From Argopecten irradians (Eukaryota; Mollusca; Bivalvia; Pectinida; Pectinidae): a stretch of 64,000 nucleotides of DNA. The translations under genes were made by a program, and so were the position numbers. The notes beneath the pieces were generated by a model. That model did not search any database. It was not told where the DNA came from and was given only the letters and a program-made list of their open reading frames with translations. Location: the NCBI RefSeq assembly GCF_041381155.1, contig NC_091134.1, positions 27,161,540 to 27,225,539 on the forward strand, read 5' to 3'. Shown in pieces: positions 35,730-50,456 of this stretch (the first letter of the stretch is position 1; every line of letters begins with the position of its first letter).

Positions 35730-38700
35730 TTATGGTACATCATTGATAGTAAGGTCACACATACTCCACTTATTACCACTAACACTCTGCATTAGAATAT
35801 GAACATCCGAACATTCTGATAGAGTATTACACCGGCACTCTATGTCACACTGCGTTCTCATACCAGTGGTAGTGTTTGATACTAGACTGCAGAATGCTAT
35901 CTCCGAGTCCATATCACAGCTGACATCATTAGTAGGTCCAGAGGTACCAACCTAAGCAGAAACGGCGTAGAAAAGTAAATATCCATGATACAGTCATAAT
36001 ATCTTAATTTTGAGATGATTTGGAGGACACAAATCAACAAACCTTATTTGTTTTATAAAAGTTTACACAAATGAATGAACACTTGACAATGCTCGCAATC
36101 TACCAGGGAAATCTTTTTAAATGGTCCATTTTGTTGACAAGAAACAAAGCGGAAACAAATGTTTGTATCACTTTCATGCTAGACATAACATACCTGAAGG
36201 CTTTTCTGGCCAACTCGAGCGCATTCGATGTTTTCTCCTGTTATGCTGATGATAAAGTTTTTTGATGCCACACCAAAGAAGCTGAGTTGAGTAATTCTCA
36301 GCCAAAACAAAGAAGGGGAATCCTGGGGTAAGGGCAGGTTAAAACACGTGTCTAGATCCTGGTCCAAGGCATACGATATCTTCCGCAGTAACGTGTTGCT
36401 GACGTCTTTTACAAATTTCATATAATAGGTCACTGTTAGAAATAATGACATAAATTCATTACCAAGTTTACAGCATAACACAGCCAGTAAGAAAACATAT
36501 GTTCATGTGTTGGTAAAAACTTATATCCTTTTCTATTTCAACATCATTGAAATTGCGACATGGATGGGGTTTCCTATAACAAATCAAGAATCTTTATGCA
36601 TTACAAATGTATCTGCAAAGTATTATTTTGACCATCATTCGATATAAGCCCACAATGTTTAGTGCATTTTCGGATGCATGTGTAAAAAGAGTTTTGATTT
36701 GGTAGGAACAACCAGTCAACTAATAATCAGATGCTTCAGCAGGTAATCCAATGGCGTTTTGCTTCATTTGGGCGATCAGTAAGCGATGTAAATAATAAAT
36801 GCGTTCTCGAAATATGGGTAGAAACTACCGCACAAGTAGACGTGAATAGTATACTATACAGACATACTTACATTCCACCCAGTCAGTTGTCACATTACAT
36901 ATCGCCGTACAGGGGGTCGGTGTGGAGAAATAAAAGTGGGAAATCACTTTGGGTGGGTTAATTTTGAAAGTATTGCTTCCGACTGCCCACTGCATATACA
37001 AATTAAAATTGGTAGAATATTACAATGCTGTTTCATAATTGTTTATTAGATTTGTTCTTACCTGAAAATTCACCTTCCTTAAAAAACATTTTACGCATGT
37101 AATTTTTTTTACCACAGTAGAGAAAAAAATCCTCAATCATAAACAGAAACACTTCCTACAAGTGTAGCATTAGAATGTGCCAGGATAATAATTGGATGTA
37201 ATGAGACGATAGAAAATACTTAAGATCTACCCTTTAAAGGTTCATTGTCTGTTGTATTTGACTCTTTGATAGATGTACGTCGGCGGAGGCGGCGTTTGAT
37301 AGTGAGTAAGTGTCCAACAAATTTTACATTGTGATGCAAAGTGAGCACGTTAAATAAACGAAACGGAATACAAGAATTCAAAAATGTAAGATAAAAACAA
37401 GAAACAAAGCCTACATTACCTCAACTTTCTCCTTATGGTAGAATGAACCGTTTTGACTATAATGATACCACAAGTTCCTTGGGTCGACACTAGCTATTTT
37501 CACAATCGCCATCAGGACTATGAAGTCAGGATAGTACTCCTGAAAATACGTCTAACGTTATCATTTATCCCTCTTGTTTTTGTTATTTCTTAATTTTTGT
37601 CAAGTAGAGAAATAGATAGCATGATAATAATGCAAAGATGATATTTTCTTTTACAACCAAAGATGTCTGTGGAGAAAGTCCACAATACAGAAACATTACA
37701 AAACACCTATTTATTTTGCATAGATAAATCTTAGAAATATAAAAAAAAATACTACATGTACTGACTGACTTCCAGTGCGTAAAGAAAATCATCATTAGTT
37801 TTGTATTACATATACATGTAGGATTTGCCATGAAATACAGAAACGATTATCTTCTGGATTAACTGATTGCTTACGATTAATGGTTTTTGTAACGGCAATT
37901 CTCCTGTCCAAATAGTTTTGTTATTACTGATGAGTCTGGCTACGAGCGGCATAGTAGAATCATTAATGTGCATGCTCTGGTCGATATATGTCGCCGTCAT
38001 GTGCATGGTGACGTAATTCACGGTGAGCTTGTCAAATGTCGCAAAGTATATATTTGACAAGGGTGCTAAGTCTACATACGCCTTAACAATCATTCCGTTG
38101 GTGTTTCTATATTGGAAAAGAAAGTGATATCATAAGCATGTGTCTTCAAGTCATTGTTGTTTTTAATTAAGACATATAATTACAGTTCCACGAGTTGATC
38201 ACGTCTAGAACCATGATCAATATAAATAAAAAATTATCAGCGATCCTACTACCTATCCATCAATCAATAATGCATTCATTTACTACTTTCCTAACTCACT
38301 CAATATCTGATCTCTCCTTAACTCCAACCCACCAACTAACTTAATCTATCCAACGCACAAACGCACGGATATTCACACGAATGCACTCACTCAAACCCAC
38401 CCTTTTATTCATACCTAATTGTTGTCGTGTTGGATCTCCCGACGATGTTTCGTCCTTTAAAAACTATTCCAAAGTTACACAGTTCAAATGACTGCCCCGT
38501 TGTGCCCGATACCATTGGTACTTCAGCAATAAGTCGGCCGTAGCGACGATTAAAACTAGTATGTAGGATGAAATCTACGTCACTGCTATGTGTGATAGAC
38601 TGGCACTGATCGTAGAGCAGGATATTCAATGGCAGTCTTCCGTTACGATCCGGCACCTAAATCAACCAAAGATAGCACAATGATATTAAAGAAAAAATAA

Positions 38701-41700
38701 TGCACCCCCTTAATAAACGAATACCAATTTGCTATATCAACATTATTATCTATGATACATTGATGCGTCCTTAGCAAATGAGTTTTTAATGTCAATATAA
38801 GCGTTCATGCGATGTGCATAAGATGCTATTTGAGGTCTAAAAGACCATCTGTCCGAGCCAATGTCGACATTACATACACATCAGAGTATGCTGTAATAAA
38901 AAAAACCTGAACGATGTTGCTAACCTTCTACAATATCACAGACAGTTATTCTGATGACAGATGGATTTGAACATTGACAATAGCTATGATGTCAACCAGC
39001 ATGTTCGTTAACCTTGTTTGGAGTGTGCACTGGATACGAGAGAACATGCATATATATTAAAGAATGTGTTTCCTCTTAATAGTTATTCCTTGGTATAGTA
39101 TTTAACAACACTTTGACAATACTTCTAGATTAAGCCCAGTGCGAGTTAAACCGAGTGAATGTTAAGCAAGTAAGACTTAATCTCTTTGAGAATTAAGTCC
39201 ACTAAAAGTGAAGCATTTTAAGAGCTATGTCCACTCGTCGGTACGTACTGTGAAGATTTCTTGGTCTGAGATGTTAAAATAGAATTTAAATGACTGAGGT
39301 GACCCCAGGCCCGGATAGCTGACTGTAGCGGTCAGCTCGTGTGACGATCCTGCGGCCACCACATCAGGAGCAGCAATTACACTAATGCTGTATCCGTATA
39401 TACCCGCAGTGACATCATCCTTCAACCCTATATTAGCCACAGTCAGACTCAGACCCGTTCCTTTTGTATGTTTGGATCTAGCGACGCAGGGTAAGTTCGA
39501 TCCAGCGGCCCCTATTTGTACGCCTGCTACAAACAACCCGCTGCCACCATCTCCAGAATGTAACTTTGTGGAAGTGCCCACCGCATAAGTACCGACTGAC
39601 TGACTTGGCACATACCAGGTTAACTTTACTGAACCTGTCGCACTCTTCGCTAACAGTGAGCGAGACTGAGTTGTCGTTACATTAATTGCAGCATTCTGAA
39701 ATATATTTTGAATATAATATTATATAAAAGCATGTCAATGTCATTCTATCAGCAAAATAAGTCGTATGTCAATATATATATTATATAAATATATACCATA
39801 AAAAGTACGTGTCCATGTACAGTTAAATAGATAAAAAATAAAACTAAACGACCTTCCTCTAGTACTTTCGTCATTTCATGATGGCTCTTCAGGAATATTA
39901 CTTTCGCCATTTCATGATGGCTCTTCAGGAATATTTATAACATTCCTGAAGAGCCATCATGAAATGGCGAAAGTACTAGAGGAAGGTCTTTGAGTTTTAT
40001 TTGTTTTAAATCGGAACTATTCATAAGATTTACATGTCAATATCACATATTTGACTAAATACAAAATGCCGGAATGTTGTAATAACAAAAGAAATACAAT
40101 TCAAAACACTTTAAAAAGACAAGATCATCTTAAAACTATAAATCAAACATATGTAAAATTTTTATACTTTGGATTTTTTTTTCAATTGAATTGCTGAATT
40201 TTTATCAAGATAACTTCTCATAAGAACTAGGTACGTCATTACTTTATGTAAAGATATCATAATGTTTCCGCAGAATTTATGACGTTATAATTATAAAAAA
40301 AATGACACAATAACAAAGGCCTGCTACCAAGAGAACATAACATCGTCAGAAGTAAGCATAGGATAATCAATGTGATGAAAGTGTTGTAAAGAAACAGTTT
40401 TCTTTCATAACATTGTGTACTTATACAAATGAACATAATACCTATCCATAGTTATGTGATGATTTTCTCAAATGTGGTTCAATGTCACAGGAATGTCGGT
40501 AGTGTTTATTTTACTGGCTTGATCAAAAGTGTATAGTCATTATATCTAATATAAGGATTACTGTTGATTCGTGAATTGGTGTGTAGGTAGTATATTTTGA
40601 CAAAATATGCGAGGAAATTATACATATCAGGAATAGAAAAAGAGATCGACAAGGTTCGGCACATATTTCGGTTAACAACTAACCATACCATTAAGTTTAT
40701 TAGTGTCTATAGCAGGCAGCTGTAAATTAGATCACAAAATATTTACTAATATCGGTAAATACTTACAGGAGCCTGGCCGACTATACTGAAGTTCTTTGTT
40801 GAGACTATTGCCACAGAGTCTACCTCCATGACTATACTGAAATCATAGCTATCCTTGATGGCTGCAGACGCCTTAATATATAGTTTAACTTCATAGTCGA
40901 TCGCATTAGAAAGGGATGCCGCTGTGCTATTGTAATAACCTGTAGCATGAAAACATAAATATAAATATATACAACAACATGACGAAATAAAATCATTTGT
41001 CATCTTAATAAAAGTAATAAGTTTTAATTTTTGAAAAAAAGTCATTATGTAGTGCGATAAATATTTTTTCTTGAAAATTAGAATAGATAAATACTATTCA
41101 ACTTGAGTTACCTGTAAACCGTATATTACGCACTTCAAAAATTATTATTGCTTTATTTTTTTTTGTAAAAACCTCAATAAATATATATACATAATCACGT
41201 TTAGCAGATATAAATAAAGCATTACCTTTATTTGGTAAGAAACCGTAATCTACGGTAATCGAATCTAGTCCGCCGTAACATGCTGGTGGCAGGCCGTCTC
41301 CGAGAACGGTTGATGATACAATATCTACGTAGTGTTCGCCAACAGATTGTAGTCGTACCGAGGCGATTGATAAAGTCTCGTCGCCACTACTCATCTGTAG
41401 TCGGTAAGACGATAAGGGACTATATAACACCATCTGTAGTTGGAAGTTGAAAAAGGTTCCCGCTGAAACGTTAACATGGTCTGGGATGTCTGTAGAGAAG
41501 TCGGATCCCATAGTGGCATTCTGTGATATAATAATCCATAACAGTACGAATTTCAGCATGTATCCTTTTTATGGTGTGAAATGTATTAACTATTATTCAA
41601 GATAGAAATCAGTCCTATTAGTGATAATGTTATATTCTTTAAAGCCATGTAAAGTATTTTGAAATTTGATCACAAATCTGAAGTCTAAAAGTGCCGTTTT

Positions 41701-44700
41701 ATTTCATTAATCCTAATGGCACTATAAAAACTGGTCTCATTCTTATCCCCACCGTGCATGCCTTTGACTAAAAGACCTAATACATAAACTTGTTTGCTTA
41801 TCCTACATCCAGATATCGATTGTGATAACATATGTTAATGTAACAAATAACATATTTTCTTAAACCATTTGACTTTATTTCGTTACGCATAACGGTACCA
41901 ACAATGTATGATTTGATCACATCTTGGATAATATAGATAGGTCTGCTAACCTTACTGCACAATTCTCAACTGTTATAAATTTAATGAAAACACAAGGGGT
42001 CGTCTGATCTGATAAAAAGTTAACAAGTAAATACTATTCAGAATATGCTAGATTCCATGGAGTACCTTTAGGGAAATAATAAAAAAAATCAGTGGGAATC
42101 ATCTACAGTATTCGACCTGCACCTCTGATAATCCAGAAGAAGACATTTGTAATGTGTTTTCCAATGTGGACATGTTAGTATGTTAAAGCATTTTCTCCAA
42201 TCGCAATTCTGGTATCATATGTTTGACAAGTCTACTTGTTGATTTTGAAGACACTAACGCGGATTCTGTTTGGTACAGTAGAACACCATAGAAATTAAAA
42301 ATGTTTAACTTACATGAAGTGGTAGTAGAACAAGTGTTAAAAAAACTTCCATGGAAACATCGTTTGAAACGAATGTTGCGGTCACGTCCCGTGTGGATCC
42401 ATTAGAGATCCCTGTCACATCAGCCATCAAATAGTCTACAGTTAGTTTCAGTAAGCAGTAAGAACATGGGTCGTCAGTAACAGGGCCTTCTGTAGTTGAA
42501 GGAGGATTTGTCGTGTCCGTTGTAAAGAAAGCCGATTGGTTATTGGAGTCCGATGTTAAAGTACCTGATTGGTTATTTGCGTCCGTTGTTATGGTAGCTG
42601 ATTGGTATTGGTTATTGGAGTCCATGTTAAAGTAGCTGATTGGTTATTTGCGTCCGTGTCGTTAATCCGATGTTAAAGTAGTGATTGGTTGTTTGCGTCC
42701 GTTGTTAAGGTAGCTGATTGGTTATTTGAGTCCGATGTTAAAGTAGCTGATTGGTTGTTTGCGTCCGACGTAAAGGTAGCTGATTGGTTGTTTGCGTCCG
42801 ACGTAAAGGTAGCTGATTGGTTGTTTGCGTCCGACGTAAAGGTAGCTGATTGGTTGCTAGAGTCTGTTGTATACGTCAGGTTCCTAAAAGCTGTTGTGGC
42901 TGATGTGGTTGTGAAGGGGTCCGTAGTATATTGTGAGTCTGAAGAATGCGTGGAATTTTCCGAGACCGTTGTGACATTGGTCTGTATATCAACACCAGAG
43001 GTTGCCATAGTAACATTGGTCGTGGAATATAATGTAGAGGCGACTGTTGTTGAGACCAAATTTTGTAATTGAAGTGTACCATTACACTCAACGTCACCAA
43101 AACTGTATGCACCACTTCTGCTAAAATTCTGGAGCTAAACCAAGAAAAGAGTTACATGTATGTATTTATTATCTACTTATGAAACAGATAAGTTGTACGT
43201 TAAATCGTCGTGTGGTATTCCATTTCTGCAATGAAATACAACACAAAACACTGTAAACCTAGATTATCTAAAACTGAAAACTGTAGATTATACATAAGTA
43301 AAATGTTTATATATGGGATTTTTATCATTGGCTTTGCTTCCTTTGATGTTTTATCACAATATCTATGTTGGTCATGTCACTAGGTATCATAACTCAGCAA
43401 AATTGATGACATTACACTCAGGAATAAAATGACGTAGCGATCAAAATGCATAGCTGTTGACAACTTATTGGCAATGTGTGGTATTATTGATTGTTACAAA
43501 TTATCAAGTTTACACATGTGTACAGCCTCATGCTCACTCACCAGTCCAGCTCGTTCTGCCATAAATGGTATGTAGGTCCCATTGGTCATCGTGATGGAAT
43601 CATCCTGATACTCTAAGTGGACAGCTGATATGATCACGGACATATCAGAAGGTGTAGCGACAAGTAACGACGCTTCCGGTGTCAGTCCGCGTGGAATATA
43701 TATATAATGGACAACAGTCTTTAATTTTCCAGGATATATATTCATGTTGTCCTCTTCAGTACAAAAGATATATTGTTTACAGGCCGACATCTCCTCTGTT
43801 AAGCAGTTTTCCGAGCTGAATGCTAGATACCCTATAAAAATAGACAATGACGATTCTTAGAATAACACAATCTTTCATGCTCTTTGGGGTGTGACAGGAA
43901 AACATCAGCCGGAGGGTAAGATATTTTGTCAAACACGTGACATTTTCGAGTGTTTGACAGCTTAAGAATCTTATCCCTAGTGTTGATATCTCCTCTCTCG
44001 CCTCAAAGATGACGAATGATTCTTTTTCTCCTTTTCCTGTGCACCACTTTGTTTCTCAACTAATGATTTGTCAGCAATACAAACAAGGATGACGTGACCG
44101 GATTTTCGTCGTCGCCGTTGTATTGCTGTTATAATATCATGCTTCTGTTATCGCAACGTTATGATACCGTTGTTGCGACGTCATGATACTGTTGCCGTGA
44201 CGTCATACAATCGTTGAGAACGTGCATAGATCGCGTGTAGCTTGTCTTTATCCTGGGATAAGTTTGATAGAATATTTCACTCATTTGTGGTGAGACAGGA
44301 GAATCTCAACCTAAGGGATAAGATTCTGACTGGAGTTGTCAAATAAGATGGTTTGCCGAATGTTTGACGTATTCAGATTCTTATCCCTTCAGAGATCTTA
44401 TCTCCTGTCAAATCCCAAAGAGGGTGAATAATTCTCTTACCCTATGTGAGTACGTGCAAAGATCTCGTGTAGCTTGTCTTTACCCTGGGTTGAAAAAAGC
44501 TCTTGAATGACGAAATAGCTGTATTGAGACCATAACATTACTCACGAGTCCTAGTGAGACGAAATAGCTGTATTGAGGCTCTAACATCACTCACGAGTCC
44601 TAGTAAGACGAAACAGCTGTATTGGGGCCCTAAAATCAACCGCGACTCCTAGTAAGTGTTTTATTCTATCGCTAAAAGAAGTACCACATAATTGTATGGT

Positions 44701-47700
44701 TCTCATCGGCGAGTTTTGAAATGGCAGTCAGCTCTCCAGAACAGAGTAGATATTTTGTAAATTAATATATATCGTACGTTTCTAAATTCTAAAACAACTG
44801 TTATTCCTATTTAAATTATTCTGTCATCAGATTTTAACCTCTTTGAATACTTTACTCAATTGGATCAGATAGTATTTAATCATGTCCTAGATTATATGGT
44901 TAAACAATCCCTACGTGAAATACTATACTATAATACGTTTACCTTAGTAAAGTTACTGAATGACTCCCTTTTAGACACTTAACTACAATTTTGCATTTTA
45001 ATGTGTTATTTGTCTGATATTGGTAGTTTTTCTTATATCTTATTTATCATACAGTTTTTGTTGTCCTTCTAGAGCTCGCTAGGATTCCATACAGCTGTTC
45101 AATCTTTAAGACAATATCTAATGATTAATAATAATAAATGATAATATTCTAACAATAGCTTGTTCGTCCTTGGTTGGCTACATAATTTTATAGCATATCA
45201 CTTTTGCTTATTATAACATGCATTTTCCTACTCATGATGCCACGTATCTAATGAATAATTAACCTTGTTCAACAGGATATGATAATGAAGACTGATGCGT
45301 AAACAATACTCACAGCAGACAAAGATTATGTCTGTTGATCTAATACCTCATAGACAGCCGTCTGCATTATAATTAGACGATTTGGTAAATCATTGAACTT
45401 TTAGTTGTTCATATTAAATCTACTTGTATGATATATATTATTATGAATCGCTGAATACTAATTACCATGGTTTGTATGAAAATCAATAATTTCAAATCCG
45501 AAAATAGCCAGCTGTATTGTATTTTCTAATTTTGTATTTTTCTAATATTCTAATTTCGAACTCGTTCCATTTCAATCATTAACACTTTTAATGCATCCAA
45601 GTTTCCTTGAACGTTAAAAGATTATCGTTTAATCAAGGACCAACCGATTACTTAAAACTAACCCTTAATTGAAATCCACTCAACTAAGGATATTAGTCTA
45701 CATGTTTGTACAATTATAAGAAATAAATGAACGAATGGATGAAAACACACAACAGGTGAAAATTGACTTTTGTGCGCTCTAACTAAAATATCAGCAAATT
45801 CACCTTAAAGTTATATATGCTGTAATTTTTATACTAACGAGTCAGGGAGAGATTTTCCTATGTTATGCACCATCAAAGATTATCAAAGTTTGGAGAATTA
45901 TAACACTAACAATGCATAGGTTTTTATCTTATACAGACAAATAAGAGCTGAAAATTAATTAAAACAATTACGTCTCCAGTGCAGTAAAATGAGTACATAG
46001 GTCAGATCATGGAGCAAAGTTGTGGTCTACAATTCGAATTCACATTTTTGCAGTGTGCTTAGTAATTGTGAAGTTGTTTCTTCTGATAACGAATCAAGAT
46101 ATTTGATTTTGATTATCCCTTTAATTATTATATGTTTCATGTTTCAAGAAATGACAACCTCAACTAAAATCATATTGACATCGACATGTGTATTCGTATC
46201 AGGAAGATGCATAAAAGATGACAACAATCAAATGTATAGAAAGTGGAGAAATAAAGAAATGTTAAAGAAAACAGTTTGAAGTGAACCTCAACATAGATGC
46301 TACATAAACTAAACTAGTGTAGTGAAAACTGACTATGTGATATGATAGTAAACTAATGCTGTATAAATGTGGTATCAACATTTACACAAACGAAAGAAAT
46401 ATGTGGTCTGGAATAAGTTCATGTCAAGCATCCAAAACTTATTTAGGTGAATTTTCAATTTTTTCAAATTAAATCATCTTGTCTTACCTATTACCATTGT
46501 TTCATTTATTCTCCTGTTGACAAAATTGTCCATTTTTATTAGAATTTGACAATGTACAAAAATCAAAATTGCTTAAACAGAAAAAAAGGTCACGCTGCGA
46601 TAGCTAATTTGACATGTGGTTGTTAAACATTTCCAAGCAATATATATTTTAGATTAAATCTACGTTTGATAATTGAACAGGAAGCTCTCATCCTACAGTA
46701 AAACCAGGACACATGACTATCATTAACTGATGACTTTTACGTCTTATTACTTCAAACATATTTATTCAAAAAATATCTAATAACTCTTACGTACAAAACT
46801 ACGAACTGTAAGGTCTTTTTTAAGAATTGAGCTAAACTATACTAATCTTATAAGATTATTATGTACTATGCTGAAGTCATAGTAAAGTGTAACAAGAGAT
46901 AGTAGTATATTATTTACTATGCTGAAGTCATAGTAAAGTGTAACAAGAGATATTAGTATATTATTTACTATGCTGAAGTCATAGTAAAGTGTAACAAGAA
47001 TAGTAGTATATTATTTACTATGCTGAAGTCATAGTAAAGTGTAACAAGAGATATAGTAGTATATTATTTACTATGCTGAAGTCATAGTAAAGTGTAACAA
47101 GAGATAGTAGTATATTATTTACTATGCTGAAGTCATAGTAAAGTGTAACAAGAGATAGTAGTATATTATTTACTATGCTGAAGTCATAGTAAAGTGTAAC
47201 AAGAGATAGTAGTATATTATTTACTATGCTGAAGTCATAGTAAAGTGTAACAAGAGATAGTAGTATATTATTTACTATGCTGAAGTCATAGTAAAGTGTA
47301 ACACGAGATAGTAGTATATTATTTACTATGCTGAAGTCATAGTAAAGTGTAACAAGAGATATAGTAGTATATTATTTACTATGCTGAAGTCATAGTAAAG
47401 TGTAACAAGATAGATAGTAGTATATTATTTACTATGCTGAAGTCATAAGTGTAACAAGAGAAGTAGTAACTGAAGTCATAGAAAGTGTAGATAGATATAT
47501 ATTATTTACTATGCTGAAGTCATAGTAAAGTGTAACAAGAGATTTATATAGTATATATTATTTACTATGCTGAAGTCATAGTAAAGTGTAACAAGAATAT
47601 AGTAATATATTATTACTATTGAAGTCATAGTAAGTGTAACAAGAGATAGTAGTATATTATTTACTATGCTGAAGTCATAGTAAAGTGTAACAAGAGATAG

Positions 47701-49914
47701 TAGTAGTATATTATTTACTATGCTGAAGTCATAGTAAAGTGTAACAAGAGATAGTAGTATATTATTTACTATGCTGAAGTCATAGTAAAGTGTAACAAGA
47801 GAAGATAGTAGTATATTATTTACTATGCTGAAGTCATAGTAAAGTGTAACAAGAGATAGTAGTATATTATTTACTATGCTGAAGTCATAGTAAAGTGTAA
47901 AAAGATAGTAGTATATTATATTTACTATGCTGAAGTCATAGTAAAGTGTAACAAAGAGATAGTAGTATATTATTTACTATGCTGAAGTCATAGTAAAGTG
48001 TAACAAGAGATAGTAGTATATTATTTATATGCTGAAGTCATATTACTATGTAACAAGAATGTAATAGATAGTAGTATATTATTTACTATGCTGAAGTCAT
48101 AGTAAAGTGTAACAAGAGATAGTAGTATAATATTATTTACTATGCTGAAGTCATAGTAAAGTGTAACAAGAGATCTAGATAGTAGTATATTATTTACTAT
48201 TTTGAAGTCATAGTAAAGTGTAACAAGAGATAGTAGTATATTATTTACTATGCTGAAGTCATAGTAAAGTGTAACAAGAGATAGTAGTATATTATTTACT
48301 ATGCTGAAGTCATAGTAAAGTGTAACAAGAGATATATATAGTATATTATTTACTATGCTGAAGTCATAGTAAAGTGTAACAAGAGATAGTAGTAGTATTA
48401 TTATTTACTATGCTGAAGTCATAGTAAAGTGTAACAAGAGAGATAGTATATATTATTTACTATGCTGAAGTCATAGTAAAGTGTAACAAAGATAGTAGTA
48501 GTATATTATTTACTATGCTGAAGTCATAGTAAAGTGTAACAAGAGATAGTAGTATATTATTTACTATGCTGAAGTCATAGTAAAGTGTAACAAGATATAG
48601 TAGTATATTATTTACTATGCTGAAGTCATAGTAAAGTGTAACAAGAGTAGATAGTAGTATATTATTTACATGCTGAAGTCATAGTAATGTAACAAAAGTA
48701 GTATATATTATTTACTATGCTGAAGTCATAGTAAAGTGTAACAAGAATAGTAGTATATTATTTACTATGCTGAAGTCATAGTAAAGTGTAACAGTTAGTA
48801 GTAGTATATTATTTACTATGCTGAAGTCATAGTAAAGTGTAACAAAGATAGTAGTATATTATTTACTATGCTGAAGTCATAGTAAAGTGTAACAAGAGAT
48901 AGTAGTATATTATTTACTATGCTGAAGTCATAGTAAAGTGTAACAAGAGATAGTAGTATATTATTTACTATGCTGAAGTCATAGTAAAGTGTAACAAGAG
49001 ATATAGTAGATATTATTTACTATGCTGAAGTCATAGTAAATTGTAACAAAAGATAGTAGTATATTATTTACTATGCTGAAGCCATAGTTAAAGTGTAACA
49101 AAATAGATAGTAGTATATTATTTACTATGCTGCAGTCATAGTAAATGTAACAAAATATAGTAGTATATTATATTATATTAAGTGAAATCATAGTAATAGT
49201 AGGTAACAAGATATCTAGATAGTAGTATATTATTTACTATTATGAAATCATATTTAATTGTAACAAAAGATAGTAGTATATAATTTACTATTATGAAGTC
49301 ATAGTTAAGTGTTACTTTCTTTTTCTATGAAAGGTCGGTAAGATTTTGGCTTAACGCTAAACTATCTATATATATAGCTAATAAATATGACGATACGTCA
49401 AACGTTAGGAGAAACCAAAGATACGAATTTTGAACAACCTAACCAACAAATCATACGCCGTATAACCATGTACACCAGAAAGTCATCTGTAGTTAATAGA
49501 ACATTGTACTATCTTATTTCATTTCGATTTTTTTTATTATTTGGTCCTCATACAAAAATCCAAAATTCAAAGCCACATCATCATACTGTAATACGCTATT
49601 TAACCATTTTGTAATTGTTAATTTTTATCATAAATGTTGTTAAATTAACATTATTAAAGAACAGTCATTGTCTGAATAGGTTATCGAAGTTAAATAGAAA
49701 CAGTTTTTATCTTTTATCATAATTCAGATTATTATATCATCGCAAGTCTAGCATCAAACTTCGAATGCTATAAAATATATAGATTGATAAAATATGTGCT
49801 TTTCAAGATAATCTTATCATTAAGCCGCTATTTGTTTAATAAGTTTATGCATTGCTTACCTCTCGTAAACAGAAGACAAGATATTAGCAAAATCCACACA
49901 CATGACGAAGACAT
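35730..49914 (-). CDS. Gene B: recent duplicate of gene A, exon 3 out of frame
   Basis: Exons: 49860-49914, 43542-43831, 42314-43134, 41226-41520, 40767-40939, 39249-39695, 38415-38656, 37875-38106, 37420-37539, 36872-37061, 36194-36432, 35730-35951. Eleven of twelve have exactly the length of the gene A exon, with the same splice sites and stop. Exon 3 is 821 nt instead of 903, not a multiple of three; the reading frame enters the NQSA repeat normally and meets a stop near 42673, then a usable frame resumes near 42625. The rest differs from gene A by about 2% in the exons I compared. Either the copy is a young pseudogene or the repeat tract is wrongly assembled; open frames in all other exons argue against an old dead gene. 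Intron 1 carries a much longer 51-bp array than in gene A. Confidence 0.72.
37183..37373. other. 190-bp insertion in gene B intron 9
   Basis: Absent from gene A at about 11053. No inverted ends or coding content seen; the inserted part is slightly richer in GC in its middle (cggcggaggcggcg). Confidence 0.7.
42516..42865 (-). repeat. NQSA minisatellite in gene B exon 3, shortened and out of frame
   Basis: Same 33-bp units as in gene A. The first six units (42700-42865) are clean; between about 42600 and 42690 units are merged and carry several small insertions and deletions, some not multiples of three; the last units before 42540 are clean again. Net length is 82 nt shorter than in gene A. 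Confidence 0.85.
46856..49312. repeat. 51-bp hairpin satellite, about 48 units (gene B intron 1)
   Basis: Same unit as at 20632-21655, expanded about 2.4-fold. Many single-base and short indels occur at unit ends, while the hairpin core is nearly invariant. Confidence 0.93.
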
Positions 49915-50456
49915 CGTGGGAGTATTTATCTAATCACCACTGTATCCGTCTATATGATTGTATATCTCCGTTATAAGTGTATACTCCCACCACACAGCAT
50001 CAATTTACCTCAATACAAATTACAAAGGCCTCCATAACGATATATACCTGTCGATAATAACGGCTTACTGACTTTATATTTCACGCGTAAGGTATTTTAC
50101 CTCTGAATTATTCACTCGCATACAATACATGTTAGCTGGCTTCGTTGTTTACCTCCATTTGATCAATTATAAGAGGATATTTCATATGACAAAATATGGT
50201 AAGCAGTAATTATTCTCTGCAGTATGCGAAATGAAATGATGGGTAAAAGCCTTTAAGTATTTATGTTTCAAATAAACCAGCCGTGACTAATTTTATTGTC
50301 TCCTATCGCCAAAATGATCCGAATGTGGTAGAATAATATATAATAAATGTGCTATTCATTCAAAACAGCCGCAGTATGTCAAGGATTAGTTTATAATCAG
50401 TGTATATATCTCAAAATTGGTTCAATTTGCTTCTATTTCATTGTGCACTCACTGGT

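Noticed and set aside
46022-46279. 85-codon frame in intron 1 of gene B
   Set aside because: Not open in copy 1 over the same length; no similarity.
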